Assembly (NCBI GenBank): GCA_002155105.1
Contig: MUZD01000004.1
Coordinates: 124,001 to 188,000 of the forward strand
From: Sedimentibacter sp. SX930
Lineage (GTDB): Bacteria > Bacillota > Bacilli > Lactobacillales > Aerococcaceae
DNA: 64,000 nt
Reading direction: 5' to 3'
This document shows positions 1 to 9,012 of this stretch, one piece after another (position 1 is the first letter of the stretch; each line of letters begins with the position of its first letter). A program made the translations under genes and the position numbers. The notes beneath the pieces are model-generated. The model was given only the letters and a program-made list of their open reading frames with translations. It searched no databases and was not told where the DNA came from.

Positions 1-1
1 T

Positions 2-1546
2 GTCCTGGAAAGCGGAGAAGACTACAAATTTCTGATTTCCCAACGGATTGCGGTGGCGCGTGCGTACTTGATGACCGGAGATGTGGCTTTCAAGGACATG
101 TTTACTCAATTTACCGAACAGAGCGATGTTGCCAAAGCAGAAATATTGGCTATAGACAATTCAAAAAATGTTACTGCATTATTTGAAGCGAACGATCAGT
201 GGGCCGAATTGATGGAATCGGATGTTCTCGCACAGTATCAAGCAGGCAATACAGAAGCAGCAGTGCTGACCATGGTGAACGTTGCGGATCCTGTCGTTCG
301 CGAGCAGATTGATTCTGTAAGCGGAATGTTGGAAAGTAAAGTCCAGACGATCGATAAAAATGGCCACGAGATAATCGCGAGAGGTCAAAAATCGCTGATG
401 CTTGTTGTTGCACTATCCGGGACTGCTGTAATTATGAGCATCGTGATTGCGTTCGTACTTTCAAATGAAATCTCCGGCAAAATCAAGCTTATCAAGGAGC
501 GTATGGGCTTAATCGCTGATGGCAGATTAAATGTCGAGCCGATTGAAATAGCAGGCCGAGATGAACTGGCTGAGTTGGCAATCGCGACCAATACAATGCA
601 TGAACAATTAACTGCAATTGTTGTCAATATCCTGGATTCATCTGAACAATTAGCAGGTCATAGTCAAGAATTGACTCAATCTGCAAATGAAGTGAAAATT
701 GGGTCGGAGCAGGTTGCTTTAACCATGCAAGAATTGGCAACGGGATCCGAGGCTCAAGCGAGCAATGCCAGCGCACTTGCAAATGTCATGGAAACTTTTA
801 ATGAAGAATTCAAAGTTGTTAACGAAAACTCATTGATCATTGCGGATGCGTCTCGTCAAGTGATCGATCAATCAAACGAGAGCGAACAGTTGATGGATTT
901 ATCAAGTCAACAAATGGATAAAATAGAAACAATCATGAAACAAGCTGTGGTAAAAATGCAATCTTTGGAATTCCAAACGCAAGAAATCACGGCGCTGGTG
1001 AGATTGATCCAAAATATTGCAGACCAAACAAACCTGCTTGCTCTTAATGCAGCAATAGAAGCGGCACGAGCAGGTGAACATGGCAGAGGATTTGCAGTCG
1101 TAGCTGATGAAGTCCGGAAATTATCGGAGCAAGTCGCTGTTTCTGTAAAAGACATTACCGGATTTGTCGGAAAGATTCAGACTGAGTCCAGAGATGTGAG
1201 TGTATCCTTGGAGCAAGGATATACGGAGGTTAAAGCAGGAGCGGAACAAATCCAAAGAACAACAGATGTGTTGAATGAAATGGAAAGCTCATTAAACAAC
1301 ATGATCCAGAATATTCTGCTTGTTTCCGAAAAAATGTCCAGTCTGACGGAAAATACTGCAAGCATGAGTGTGGCGATTGAAGAAATAGCTTCCATTTCTC
1401 AAGAGTCTGCAGCGGGTGTCGAAGAGACTTCCGCAGCTACGCAGCAAATCAACAGTTCCATGGAAGAAGTATCCATCAATTCGGAACAGATTTCCGGTTT
1501 GGCAGAAATGCTGCATGCGATTGTTAACCACTTTAAATTCCAGTAA
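2..1546 (+). CDS. Methyl-accepting chemotaxis protein, 5' end missing
   Basis: A membrane chemoreceptor that senses an extracellular ligand and controls CheA through CheW. The reading frame is open to the first base of the window, so the N-terminus (TM1 and the start of the ligand domain) lies outside. Visible in order are the end of a four-helix-bundle sensor, one membrane helix (about 137-158 codons in), a HAMP linker and a long coiled-coil signalling domain. The hairpin tip is conserved ([20 protein letters not shown]). The signalling half is very similar to the second chemoreceptor at 39.9 kb, whereas the sensor halves differ. There is no C-terminal NWETF-like tether, as is usual for Bacillus-type receptors that rely on CheD. 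The ligand cannot be read from the sequence. Confidence 0.95.
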   Translation, partial: VLESGEDYKFLISQRIAVARAYLMTGDVAFKDMFTQFTEQSDVAKAEILAIDNSKNVTALFEANDQWAELMESDVLAQYQAGNTEAAVLTMVNVADPVVREQIDSVSGMLESKVQTIDKNGHEIIARGQKSLMLVVALSGTAVIMSIVIAFVLSNEISGKIKLIKERMGLIADGRLNVEPIEIAGRDELAELAIATNTMHEQLTAIVVNILDSSEQLAGHSQELTQSANEVKIGSEQVALTMQELATGSEAQASNASALANVMETFNEEFKVVNENSLIIADASRQVIDQSNESEQLMDLSSQQMDKIETIMKQAVVKMQSLEFQTQEITALVRLIQNIADQTNLLALNAAIEAARAGEHGRGFAVVADEVRKLSEQVAVSVKDITGFVGKIQTESRDVSVSLEQGYTEVKAGAEQIQRTTDVLNEMESSLNNMIQNILLVSEKMSSLTENTASMSVAIEEIASISQESAAGVEETSAATQQINSSMEEVSINSEQISGLAEMLHAIVNHFKFQ

Positions 1547-1562
1547 TAAAAAAATGATTCTC

Positions 1563-1593
1563 CCCGCCAAAAGTGATTTTGGCGGGTTTTTTT
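1563..1593 (+). terminator. Rho-independent terminator of the chemoreceptor gene
   Basis: A perfect 10-bp stem (CCCGCCAAAA with TTTTGGCGGG) has a 4-base loop and is followed by seven T. It lies 17 bases after the chemoreceptor stop codon and isolates it from the chemotaxis operon. Confidence 0.93.
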
Positions 1594-1664
1594 GAGCATA
1601 AATTCACTTTCCGAATAAAATCAAAGGGACTGTTGTATGAAAAACTGTAATTATGCAGAAGGAC

Positions 1665-1690
1665 TAAATAATTTCAAAAGAATGCCGATT
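1665..1690 (+). promoter_or_regulatory. Sigma-28 (FliA/SigD)-type promoter of the chemotaxis operon
   Basis: TAAA at 1665-1668, then 16 bases, then CCGATT at 1685-1690 (GCCGATT when read from 1684). This matches the TAAA-N15-GCCGATAA consensus of flagellar sigma factors almost exactly. It lies about 65 bases upstream of the first cheW-like gene, and a candidate sigma-28 gene is at 36.7 kb. The rest of 1594-1756 shows nothing else. Confidence 0.8.
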
Positions 1691-1756
1691 AAGATAAGAA
1701 TACCAGAATCATAAATAGTATGAATCATATACCAAAAAATTGATGGGAGTCACATC

Positions 1757-2200
1757 ATGAAAAAATTTATCGTGTTTATCTGCAGTCAGCAGCAATTCGC
1801 CATTCCAATTGAAATCATTGAGAAAATATTGCCTTTAGGAAAGGCAACCTTGATTCCGGAAGCTTCACCATACGTCAGTGGTGTTATCCAATACGCTGAA
1901 ACCACAATGCCTATCGTCGATCTGAGCAAGCGGCTCTTCGATAACGATATGGAGATTACGGAAAACGCCAAAATCATCGTCGTGTCCGACAATGAATTGA
2001 GATTCGGAATTGCGGTGGACAGCGTCGTTTCAGTCAGTGAATTCGATGAAGAACTTCCGACAGTAAACGGCAATGTCGAAAATAAAGTCCAATATATCGA
2101 GCACCTGTTCAAGACGGATACAGACATCATCATCCATATCGACATCAATGCTTTGTTCCATCCTGATGGCAGGGAAGAGTTAGTTGCATTAAATGGATAG
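1757..2200 (+). CDS. CheW-like coupling protein, first gene of the chemotaxis operon
   Basis: A 147-residue single CheW domain, which normally bridges chemoreceptors to the P5 domain of CheA. Visible family features are the opening beta strand (KFIVFICSQQQFAIPI), the central SGVIQYAETTMPIVDL segment and the FGIAVDSVVSVSEF strand. In a canonical CheW the central part reads GLINLRG; here it is GVIQYAE, so receptor binding may differ from the second CheW of the operon (7604-8017). The start ATG follows GGGAG at a normal distance. The gene is the first after the sigma-28 promoter. It could act as an alternative coupler or as an array-interface protein. Confidence 0.85.
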   Translation: MKKFIVFICSQQQFAIPIEIIEKILPLGKATLIPEASPYVSGVIQYAETTMPIVDLSKRLFDNDMEITENAKIIVVSDNELRFGIAVDSVVSVSEFDEELPTVNGNVENKVQYIEHLFKTDTDIIIHIDINALFHPDGREELVALNG

Positions 2201-2233
2201 CGGGTCAAGTTCAAAAGGGGTTGATTACATACT

Positions 2234-2716
2234 TTGGAAAAGGAACTAAAGGTCGGGATTTCTGATTACAAAATCGGGGAAGCACCACAGTCCTTGTTTA
2301 CAATCGGGCTGGGGTCATGTGTAGGCATAGCGATTTATGATCCAACCACCCGTGTAGGTGGATTAAGCCATATTATGCTCCCCGACAGCAGCATGTTCAA
2401 TGGGGAAAAAAAGATCGAAAAGTTTGCCGATTTGGCCATTCCGCATATGATTTCGGAGCTTACAAAAAAAACACCAAAAAGAAGGCTGGTTGCGAAAATA
2501 GCTGGTGGATCAAGCATGTTCAAAAACTCTTTGAATACGCCTCAAGCGAATATCGGGTTGCGCAATGTAGCTGCTGTTGAAACTATTCTCAAAGAACAAG
2601 GAATCCCTATTCTGGCAAATCATACAGGAGGTTCAATGGGAAGATCCATGTTCTTCGATCTTCACACGCTTCAAGTGAAAGTTAGGATGGGGAATCGAGA
2701 AATTTTTGATCTATAA
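2234..2716 (+). CDS. cheD: Chemoreceptor glutamine deamidase CheD
   Basis: CheD converts specific receptor glutamines to glutamate and, in Bacillus-type systems, binds CheC to tune adaptation. At 160 residues it is the normal length. The catalytic Cys29 is in GLGSCVG, His46 in SHIMLPDS, and Thr23 completes the likely triad. The only in-frame start is TTG at 2234, because a stop lies at 2222; the AAAAGGGG motif sits 13 bases upstream, a long spacing. CheC is encoded four genes downstream, as expected for the CheC-CheD pair. Confidence 0.93.
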   Translation: MEKELKVGISDYKIGEAPQSLFTIGLGSCVGIAIYDPTTRVGGLSHIMLPDSSMFNGEKKIEKFADLAIPHMISELTKKTPKRRLVAKIAGGSSMFKNSLNTPQANIGLRNVAAVETILKEQGIPILANHTGGSMGRSMFFDLHTLQVKVRMGNREIFDL

Positions 2717-2737
2717 ATTTCAACGGGGGGAACAGTA

Positions 2738-3757
2738 ATGGAAATAAATATCTTATTAGTGGATGACTCAGCGTTCATGCGGCAGATACTAAAAGAGAAA
2801 ATAGCGGAAATCGATGGGCTGAATGTTATCGCGACAGCAAGGAACAGCCAAGAAGCTTTTCAAAAAATTAAGCAGTTCAATCCGGATCTGATCACGTTGG
2901 ACATCGAAATGCCTGGGATGAATGGCCTGGAGACATTGAAGGTCATCAAAGCGAGTTGCGACATACCCGTGATGATGATGAGCTCCCTGAGCGGCAAAGA
3001 AATTACGATTGAAGCATTGGAAGCTGGAGCGATTGATTTTATCGAAAAGCCCGCAGACATAAGAAATCAAGGGGAGTCATTTAAAAAACAAATTGAATTT
3101 GTCATGAAGCAGTTCTTCAACCGAACCCAAGAGATGACCGCTCTCCGGATCAATGATGAGGGCTCGATTCCAGCTAAATCCCGTCCAAATGCAGTGCGGG
3201 CTTTAGTGATAGGGGCATCAACCGGCGGGCCAAGGGCGCTTTTGCAAGTGATGAAGGACTTGCCGGAAGGGATCAATGTGCCCATTTTTATAGTGCAGCA
3301 TATGCCGAAGGGGTTCACTGCATCCTTTGCACAACGTATGGACGCGGTTTCGCCAGTAAAGGTGATTGAGGCTTACGACGGTATGCCGGTTGAGGGTGGA
3401 AAAGCCTATGTAGCCCCGGGAGACTATCATATGACGGTGAAAAATCGCCGCATCCAACTGTCTCAAGCCGATAAAATTCATGGGGTGAGGCCAGCTGTGG
3501 ACCATCTTTTCAGCTCAGCAGCCGAAAGTTACGGTAGCCGCCTGATCGGGGTTGTGCTTACCGGTATGGGGAAAGACGGTACGGAAGGTCTAAAGAAAAT
3601 AAAAACTAATGGAGGATATACCTTCGCTCAGGACAAAGAATCTTCCTTGGTTTTTGGCATGCCCGGCAATGCCATCCAGAATAAGGTGATCGACGAAGTA
3701 GTCAATCTGGAAGAATTGACAGATGCGCTAAACCAAGTACTAGGCGGGAGGAAATAA
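2738..3757 (+). CDS. cheB: Protein-glutamate methylesterase/response regulator CheB
   Basis: CheB removes methyl groups from chemoreceptors when phosphorylated by CheA. The 339 residues comprise an N-terminal receiver (acidic pair DD at 9-10, phosphoacceptor Asp55 in TLDIEMPG, Lys in IEKPAD) and a C-terminal esterase. The esterase shows the serine motif GASTGGPRAL, the histidine in QHMPKGFTASFA and the aspartate in GMGKDGTEGL. A linker of about 30 residues joins the two. The ATG follows GGGGG about 8 bases upstream. The stop codon directly abuts the cheR start, so the antagonistic methylase and esterase are translationally coupled. Confidence 0.96.
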   Translation: MEINILLVDDSAFMRQILKEKIAEIDGLNVIATARNSQEAFQKIKQFNPDLITLDIEMPGMNGLETLKVIKASCDIPVMMMSSLSGKEITIEALEAGAIDFIEKPADIRNQGESFKKQIEFVMKQFFNRTQEMTALRINDEGSIPAKSRPNAVRALVIGASTGGPRALLQVMKDLPEGINVPIFIVQHMPKGFTASFAQRMDAVSPVKVIEAYDGMPVEGGKAYVAPGDYHMTVKNRRIQLSQADKIHGVRPAVDHLFSSAAESYGSRLIGVVLTGMGKDGTEGLKKIKTNGGYTFAQDKESSLVFGMPGNAIQNKVIDEVVNLEELTDALNQVLGGRK

Positions 3758-4528
3758 ATGTTGGACTTTAACTGGTTTTATGCTTGGTCAGAAAAAACGT
3801 TGCACTTGAATTTGATAGCATACAAAGAAGGGCAATTACAAAGACGGATTGAGACCATCATGAAAAAATCCGGAGCAACCGATTTGAAGCAATTTGCCAA
3901 AATGATTGAAACCGATGAAAACATAAAAAAGAGTTTTTTGGATTATATCACAATCAACGTGACGGAATTCTATCGCAACAAGGAAATATTTGAGGAATTT
4001 GAAGAAGTATTCATCAATAGACTTTCCTCGAAGTTCAAAGCCTTGAAAGTGTGGAGTGCGGCCTGTTCGACGGGAGCGGAGGCTTATTCGATCGCTATGA
4101 TCCTGAAAAAAAACAAGCTCACTGCGAACAGCAAAATAATCGCCACAGATATAGACGAAACCATTTTGTCAAAAGCTAAGGCTGGAACGTACTCCAAGTT
4201 GGAAGTGCAGAACGTTCCCCCCATGGAAAAAAGGCTCTATTTTACCGAGCAGAACAACCGTTATGTGTTGTCGGATGACATCAAAAAAACGGTTCATTTC
4301 AAAAAACATGATCTGATTCTGGATTCCTACGAAAAGGGCTACCATGCCATTGTCTGCAGAAACGTCACAATCTATTTCAAGAATGAAGTAAAAGAAAAGA
4401 TATACCAAAACATCGCGGATTCGCTAGTGCCTGGGGGATTGTTCTTTATAGGCGCTACGGAGTCTGTCTACAAACCTGAACAATACGGGCTAAAAAAAGT
4501 AGCTGCATTTCTGTATGAAAAGGTGTAA
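3758..4528 (+). CDS. cheR: Chemoreceptor methyltransferase CheR
   Basis: CheR methylates receptor glutamates using S-adenosylmethionine. The 256 residues contain a short helical N-terminal domain and a Rossmann methyltransferase domain. The SAM-binding loop reads WSAACSTGAEAYSI, followed by the acidic ATDID strand, and the NVTEFYR and CRNVTIYF signatures are present. It begins immediately after cheB with GGGAGG just upstream. A canonical CheR would show CRNVLIYF; the Thr is a minor variation. No pentapeptide-binding extension is evident, which agrees with the untethered chemoreceptors of this window. Confidence 0.95.
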   Translation: MLDFNWFYAWSEKTLHLNLIAYKEGQLQRRIETIMKKSGATDLKQFAKMIETDENIKKSFLDYITINVTEFYRNKEIFEEFEEVFINRLSSKFKALKVWSAACSTGAEAYSIAMILKKNKLTANSKIIATDIDETILSKAKAGTYSKLEVQNVPPMEKRLYFTEQNNRYVLSDDIKKTVHFKKHDLILDSYEKGYHAIVCRNVTIYFKNEVKEKIYQNIADSLVPGGLFFIGATESVYKPEQYGLKKVAAFLYEKV

Positions 4529-4569
4529 ATAAGTAAAGCAGCGGACTACGAGAGGAAGGCTGGGATTCA

Positions 4570-6630
4570 ATGGACGATAACAGTAAATACAGGGAACTCT
4601 TCTTTGAAGAGACCGATGAACATCTGCAAAATTTGAACGACCAAGTGATGGAGCTGGAAAATGATCCGGAAAGAGTCAGTATTTTGGACGAGATTTTCCG
4701 TTCCGCGCATACGCTTAAAGGCATGGCGGCAACTATGGGCTACACAACCATGGCCGAATTGACGCACAAAATGGAAAACGTTTTTGAATTGCTCAAAACG
4801 GGCAAGTTAGCTGCAGACGAAGGAATCGTTACGTTGATCTTCGATTGTCTGGATATGCTCTCCGCTATTGTGGAAGATCTGAGAGCTGAGAATGAAGGGG
4901 AGCAGGATACTACAACGCTCAAAAACAAATTGGACAATCTTTTGGCAAGCACAAAAGCAGCACCGAAGGATGAGACAGTCAGCGAAGCCAATTTAAACGA
5001 GACGACGATTGATGATTCAAATTTTGCATTGGAAAAACTTGATTCCTCGGATATTTCGGTCATCCGCGATGCCCACGAGAAAAACTACCATGCATTTTTT
5101 ATCAAGGTCAGTCTCGATGAAACCAGCATGATGAAGAATGCCAGAGTCTATGTGGTCATCAATAAACTGGAGAAGAGCGGAGATATTCTCTATTCCGATC
5201 CCGATGTTGTGACGATGGAGAATGAAGATTTTGGGAATGAGTTCACCATTGTCTACCTGACTAAGACAGAAAAAACGGCTGTCGAAGAACAGATTCTGGA
5301 AACCAGTGAAATAGAATGCGTAGTCATTCACGAAATAACGGCAGAGGACCTCAACGCAGAGACTGCTGTCGTCGACGCAGCTATTCATCCTGAAGCAGAT
5401 GAACAAAATGCAGAAACGGAAACAAAGCCAACAATTATTGCTAAGCCGAAACAAGCCACGAATCATAACAACGCGATGAATCAGTCGATACGGGTCGATA
5501 TCGAGAAATTGGATTCTTTTATGAATCTTGTGTCGGAATTGGTCATCTATCGGACACGTTTGGAAGAGATCAATGAGGATCTGCAAAGGTCCGAACTACG
5601 GGAGCCATTGGAACAAGTGAGCCGGATTGCGACGGATCTCCAGGAATTGGTGCTCAAGATCCGCATGCAGCCCCTCAGCGTTGTCACGAATCGGTTCGGC
5701 AGAATGATCCGTGACTTGAGCAACGAGTTGGAAAAAGATATTGATCTGGTCATCGAAGGCGATGATACGGAATTGGATAAGACAGTCGTATCAGAACTGG
5801 GCGAGCCGCTCATCCATCTTCTCAGGAATGCTGTGGACCACGGAGTAGAAACGCCTGAAGCCAGAACGGCAAAAGGAAAGAACCCTAAAGGAACGATCCG
5901 GATTACAGCTTACCAAGAAGGCAACAGAGTGTTCCTGACGGTATCCGATGATGGCAAAGGTGTGAATCCGACAGTCATCAAAGAAAGTGCTGGCCGAAAA
6001 GGGATCGAAACCGACCATTTATCCGATAAGGAAATCCAACAATTGATTTTCCATCCAGGCTTCTCCACTGCAGTAAACGTGACCAACATTTCCGGACGGG
6101 GAGTTGGCATGGACGTTGTGAAGCAAAAAATCAATGAACTCGGCGGTACGATTGAGATCATCAGTGAAGTCGATAAAGGCACCGCATTCCGGATGAGCTT
6201 GCCGCTGACATTGTCGATCATCCAAGCATTGCTTGTTACAGTCGGAACGGAGCAGTTTGCGCTGCCGCTGGGTGTTGTCAGAAAAGTGATCCGCCCTGAA
6301 CCGGAAGAGATTGTCCAGACGCACACCGGTGAGGTATACTATTTTGAAGACGAGACGATTCCGGTCGTTCGCCTGCAGGATAGTTTGGATATCCATACCG
6401 GAGTGGAAGAGAAACCTTATCTGATAATCGTAAAAATTGATGAGCGCCTGTACGCTTTGGCAGTGGATAATCTGATCCGTCAACAGGAAATTGTCATTAA
6501 AGAACTAGGCAAAGAGCTGAAGACTATCAATAAGTACTTGGGAGCCACCATCATGGGGAACGGGAATATCATCTTGATCCTGGATATCACCGCAATATGC
6601 AACGAAAGAAATGTGGCTGTCTATGTATAA
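4570..6630 (+). CDS. cheA: Chemotaxis histidine kinase CheA
   Basis: The central kinase, which autophosphorylates in response to receptor state and passes phosphate to CheY and CheB. The 686 residues show the expected order. P1 HPt has His47 in RSAHTLKGMA. A P2-like region occupies about residues 155-260 and is followed by a linker. The P3 dimerisation domain begins near SIRVDIEKLDSFMNLV. The P4 ATPase shows the N box HLLRNAVDHG, the G1 box SDDGKGV and the G2 box GRGVGMDVV. The C-terminal P5 CheW-like domain starts near SIIQALLVTVG. The end overlaps the start of cheC, implying coupled translation. Confidence 0.97.
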   Translation: MDDNSKYRELFFEETDEHLQNLNDQVMELENDPERVSILDEIFRSAHTLKGMAATMGYTTMAELTHKMENVFELLKTGKLAADEGIVTLIFDCLDMLSAIVEDLRAENEGEQDTTTLKNKLDNLLASTKAAPKDETVSEANLNETTIDDSNFALEKLDSSDISVIRDAHEKNYHAFFIKVSLDETSMMKNARVYVVINKLEKSGDILYSDPDVVTMENEDFGNEFTIVYLTKTEKTAVEEQILETSEIECVVIHEITAEDLNAETAVVDAAIHPEADEQNAETETKPTIIAKPKQATNHNNAMNQSIRVDIEKLDSFMNLVSELVIYRTRLEEINEDLQRSELREPLEQVSRIATDLQELVLKIRMQPLSVVTNRFGRMIRDLSNELEKDIDLVIEGDDTELDKTVVSELGEPLIHLLRNAVDHGVETPEARTAKGKNPKGTIRITAYQEGNRVFLTVSDDGKGVNPTVIKESAGRKGIETDHLSDKEIQQLIFHPGFSTAVNVTNISGRGVGMDVVKQKINELGGTIEIISEVDKGTAFRMSLPLTLSIIQALLVTVGTEQFALPLGVVRKVIRPEPEEIVQTHTGEVYYFEDETIPVVRLQDSLDIHTGVEEKPYLIIVKIDERLYALAVDNLIRQQEIVIKELGKELKTINKYLGATIMGNGNIILILDITAICNERNVAVYV

Positions 6631-7228
6631 AGATTATTCAGAGATGCAACTGGACATCATAACCGAGTTTTTTTCGATAGGCGGAGGGAATGCAGCGACA
6701 AGTCTATCGCAGTTGATCAATCACCCTGTCGTAATGACAGTGCCCTTGGTGGAAACAATGGACTATTCCGAATTGTTTGAAGGGATCATGTCCGATGAGA
6801 GCAGCGTGAATGCTGCAATTACAATGATTCATGGAGAACTGGAAGGCGCGTTTTTGTTTGTGATCAGGGATGATGAAGCCGATAAACTGGTGTCTTTGAT
6901 GCTGGGTGAGACGCAGGGCGATCATGAAATGGCCGCGTCCGCTTTTATCGAGCTGGTCAATATCATCGTCAACACCTTTTTGAATGCAATCTCGCAAGTG
7001 TTTGATGTGACCGTGACGACAGGCATCCCCTTCATGATCGAAGACATGTTTGGCGCGATCATCAGCAGTATCTACATGGAGCAAGGTGTTTATGAAGAAA
7101 ATCTGTTCATCATAAAGAATGAATTTTCTTATTTGGGAGAACGCCTGGATGCATCCTTGTACTTTATCCCGAAGCAAGGCGTTTTAGATGAATTATTAAA
7201 TGGAATCACAACTGAAAAGGAGAATTGA
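6611..7228 (+). CDS. cheC: CheY-P phosphatase CheC
   Basis: CheC dephosphorylates CheY-P and binds CheD. At 205 residues it is typical. The two pseudo-symmetric D/S-X3-E-X2-N-X22-P sites can be inspected. The C-terminal one is intact (SAFIELVN, then Pro 23 residues on). The N-terminal one reads D-X3-E-X2-S and lacks the catalytic Asn. ATG at 6611 (inside cheA) and ATG at 6623 are both possible starts; neither has a strong ribosome-binding site, as is common in overlapping, coupled genes. The stop lies two bases before the cheY start. Confidence 0.93.
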   Translation: MWLSMYKDYSEMQLDIITEFFSIGGGNAATSLSQLINHPVVMTVPLVETMDYSELFEGIMSDESSVNAAITMIHGELEGAFLFVIRDDEADKLVSLMLGETQGDHEMAASAFIELVNIIVNTFLNAISQVFDVTVTTGIPFMIEDMFGAIISSIYMEQGVYEENLFIIKNEFSYLGERLDASLYFIPKQGVLDELLNGITTEKEN

Positions 7229-7230
7229 TT

Positions 7231-7590
7231 ATGGCGAAAAGTGTAATGATTGTTGATGATGCAGCATTTATGAGGATGAAACTGAAGGACATTCTGGAAA
7301 AGAATGGGTATAGTGTCGTAGCCGAAGCACAGAATGGCGTCGAAGCGATCGAAAAATATAAAGAAGTGCGTCCGGAAATCGTAACGATGGACATCACGAT
7401 GCCGGAAATGGACGGGATTGAGGCCTTAAAAGGAATTAAGGGGATCGATGCAAATGCGAAAGTGGTTATGTGCAGCGCCATGGGCCAACAAGGTATGGTA
7501 ATGGATGCCATTCGGGCAGGGGCGGCGGACTTCATCGTGAAGCCTTTTGACACAGATCGCGTCATCAAAGCATTGGATAAAGTCATTTGA
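7231..7590 (+). CDS. cheY: Chemotaxis response regulator CheY
   Basis: A single-domain receiver of 119 residues that carries the signal from CheA to the switch proteins FliM and FliY. Acidic residues DD9-10, phosphoacceptor Asp54 in VTMDITMPEMDG, the conserved Ser/Thr in MCSAMG and Lys in IVKPFD are all present. ATG at 7231 is chosen over the in-frame TTG six bases earlier because AAAAGGAG lies 8 bases upstream of the ATG and overlaps the end of cheC. It sits between the phosphatase gene and cheW-fliM. Confidence 0.97.
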   Translation: MAKSVMIVDDAAFMRMKLKDILEKNGYSVVAEAQNGVEAIEKYKEVRPEIVTMDITMPEMDGIEALKGIKGIDANAKVVMCSAMGQQGMVMDAIRAGAADFIVKPFDTDRVIKALDKVI

Positions 7591-7603
7591 TCAGGAGGGC
7601 AAC

Positions 7604-8017
7604 ATGCAAATAATCGTCTTTACTTTAAAAGAAAAGTATTATGCTATACCTACTGAAGATGTCGAAGAAATAGTCAAGGAAATGCCTCATACCCATGTTC
7701 CGAAAGCCCCGTCCTGGGTGGAAGGATTGATCAATATCCGTGGGAATGCCATCACGCTGATTAATTTGTATAAATTACTAAGCAACACTAGTGAAACAGA
7801 AGAACTGTGTTACAATAGTATCATCATTTTGAAGAACAACGATAAAAAAGTTGCTTTTGCGGTGGACTCTGTTGAATCTGTTTCGGAAATTGATTCAAAT
7901 GATATACAAATGACTGACTACGCGAATGCAAAGGAAGTAGCAGGCATCATCAGATTAAACAACAAAATGATCAGTCTAATAAGTATGGAAGCATTATTTT
8001 CTATAAATGAGGGGTAA
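7604..8017 (+). CDS. cheW: Chemotaxis coupling protein CheW
   Basis: A 137-residue CheW that links receptors and CheA in the array. It has the canonical core PSWVEGLINIRGNAITLINLY, unlike the variant at the head of the operon. ATG 7604 is preceded by AGGAGGG at 5 bases; the longer in-frame extension into cheY has no support. Only two bases separate its stop from the fliM GTG start. This copy is the better candidate for the main coupler. Confidence 0.95.
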   Translation: MQIIVFTLKEKYYAIPTEDVEEIVKEMPHTHVPKAPSWVEGLINIRGNAITLINLYKLLSNTSETEELCYNSIIILKNNDKKVAFAVDSVESVSEIDSNDIQMTDYANAKEVAGIIRLNNKMISLISMEALFSINEG

Positions 8018-8019
8018 GC

Positions 8020-9012
8020 GTGAGTAAAGTTCTATCTCAACAGGAAATAGATTTGTTGATGGAAAGTGTGAAAAGTGGAGAAATTGACACCGAACTAGTA
8101 GAGGAAGCGGAACACGTTAAGATCAAGACATACGATTTCAGAAGGCCGGCACGGCTATCGAAGGAATATATGACGACTTTAACGATGTTGCTCGAGGAAT
8201 ATGCTAAGATTGCAAGTAATTTAATAACAACTCAAGTGCGTTCGAATGTTACGCTGCGGGTTGCATCGATCGAACAAATCAGCTTTGATGAGTTTTTGCA
8301 TTCTGTTCCTTACTTTACTTTGATGGGTCTATTCCGCTCAGAGCCACAAGAGGGTATGCAGATCGTCGAAATCAATTCTCAGGTTTGTCTGCAGTTATTG
8401 CAGCTGTTATGCGGCGGACCGGATACAAGATTATCTGATACAGGCAACAGCAAAGACAGCTTTACGGATATCGAGATTGCCATTTTGGAAGAAGTGGTCG
8501 GCAATTTTGGGCATGCACTGCAATTGGCCTTCAGGGATATCGTAGAGTTGAACGTGAAGATGGAAGCGATGGAAACGAATGCACAGCTGCTGCAGACGAT
8601 GTCCCCCAATGAACCTGTCATCATGACTACGTTCATAATTGAATTGCTGGAGGACCAGACATTCATCAATTTATGCATTCCGTATGTCTTTTTTGAGAGC
8701 ATGTTGGAGAAATTGAGTTTTCGTAATTGGTTCCATTCAGGCCGCACCACGGATCCTTCAGACAAAGATAATTTGACTAAAAATCTGCAATCTGTTCCTG
8801 TGGGCGTAGAGGTTTTGCTTGGGAAAACGATCGTATCGATGGATAGTTTTTTGCAATTAGAGTTGGGTGATATCATCACCTTGGATAAACCCACACACGA
8901 GCCATTGGTCATGTCCATCGAGAATCTGCCAAGTTATTTGGTGAAGCCTGGTGTACTGGGGAATAAAATGGCGGTTGAGGTATTACACTATATCGGAGGA
9001 GACATGGAGTAA
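8020..9012 (+). CDS. fliM: Flagellar motor switch protein FliM
   Basis: The C-ring middle protein that binds CheY-P. At 330 residues it is the normal length. The N-terminal CheY-binding peptide is clear (LSQQEIDLLMESV). A CheC-like middle domain follows, and a SpoA/FliN-like domain ends the protein. The GTG start follows GAGGGG closely; an ATG alternative is not available. It is immediately followed by fliY (stop and start adjacent), so the two switch proteins should be made together. Confidence 0.96.
   Translation: MSKVLSQQEIDLLMESVKSGEIDTELVEEAEHVKIKTYDFRRPARLSKEYMTTLTMLLEEYAKIASNLITTQVRSNVTLRVASIEQISFDEFLHSVPYFTLMGLFRSEPQEGMQIVEINSQVCLQLLQLLCGGPDTRLSDTGNSKDSFTDIEIAILEEVVGNFGHALQLAFRDIVELNVKMEAMETNAQLLQTMSPNEPVIMTTFIIELLEDQTFINLCIPYVFFESMLEKLSFRNWFHSGRTTDPSDKDNLTKNLQSVPVGVEVLLGKTIVSMDSFLQLELGDIITLDKPTHEPLVMSIENLPSYLVKPGVLGNKMAVEVLHYIGGDME

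Noticed and set aside
5017-5586. 189-residue minus-strand ORF inside cheA, and similar long antisense ORFs in fliK, fliD, acnA and the sugar-binding gene
   Set aside because: All lie opposite genes with strong family matches and lack their own ribosome-binding site or plausible protein features.
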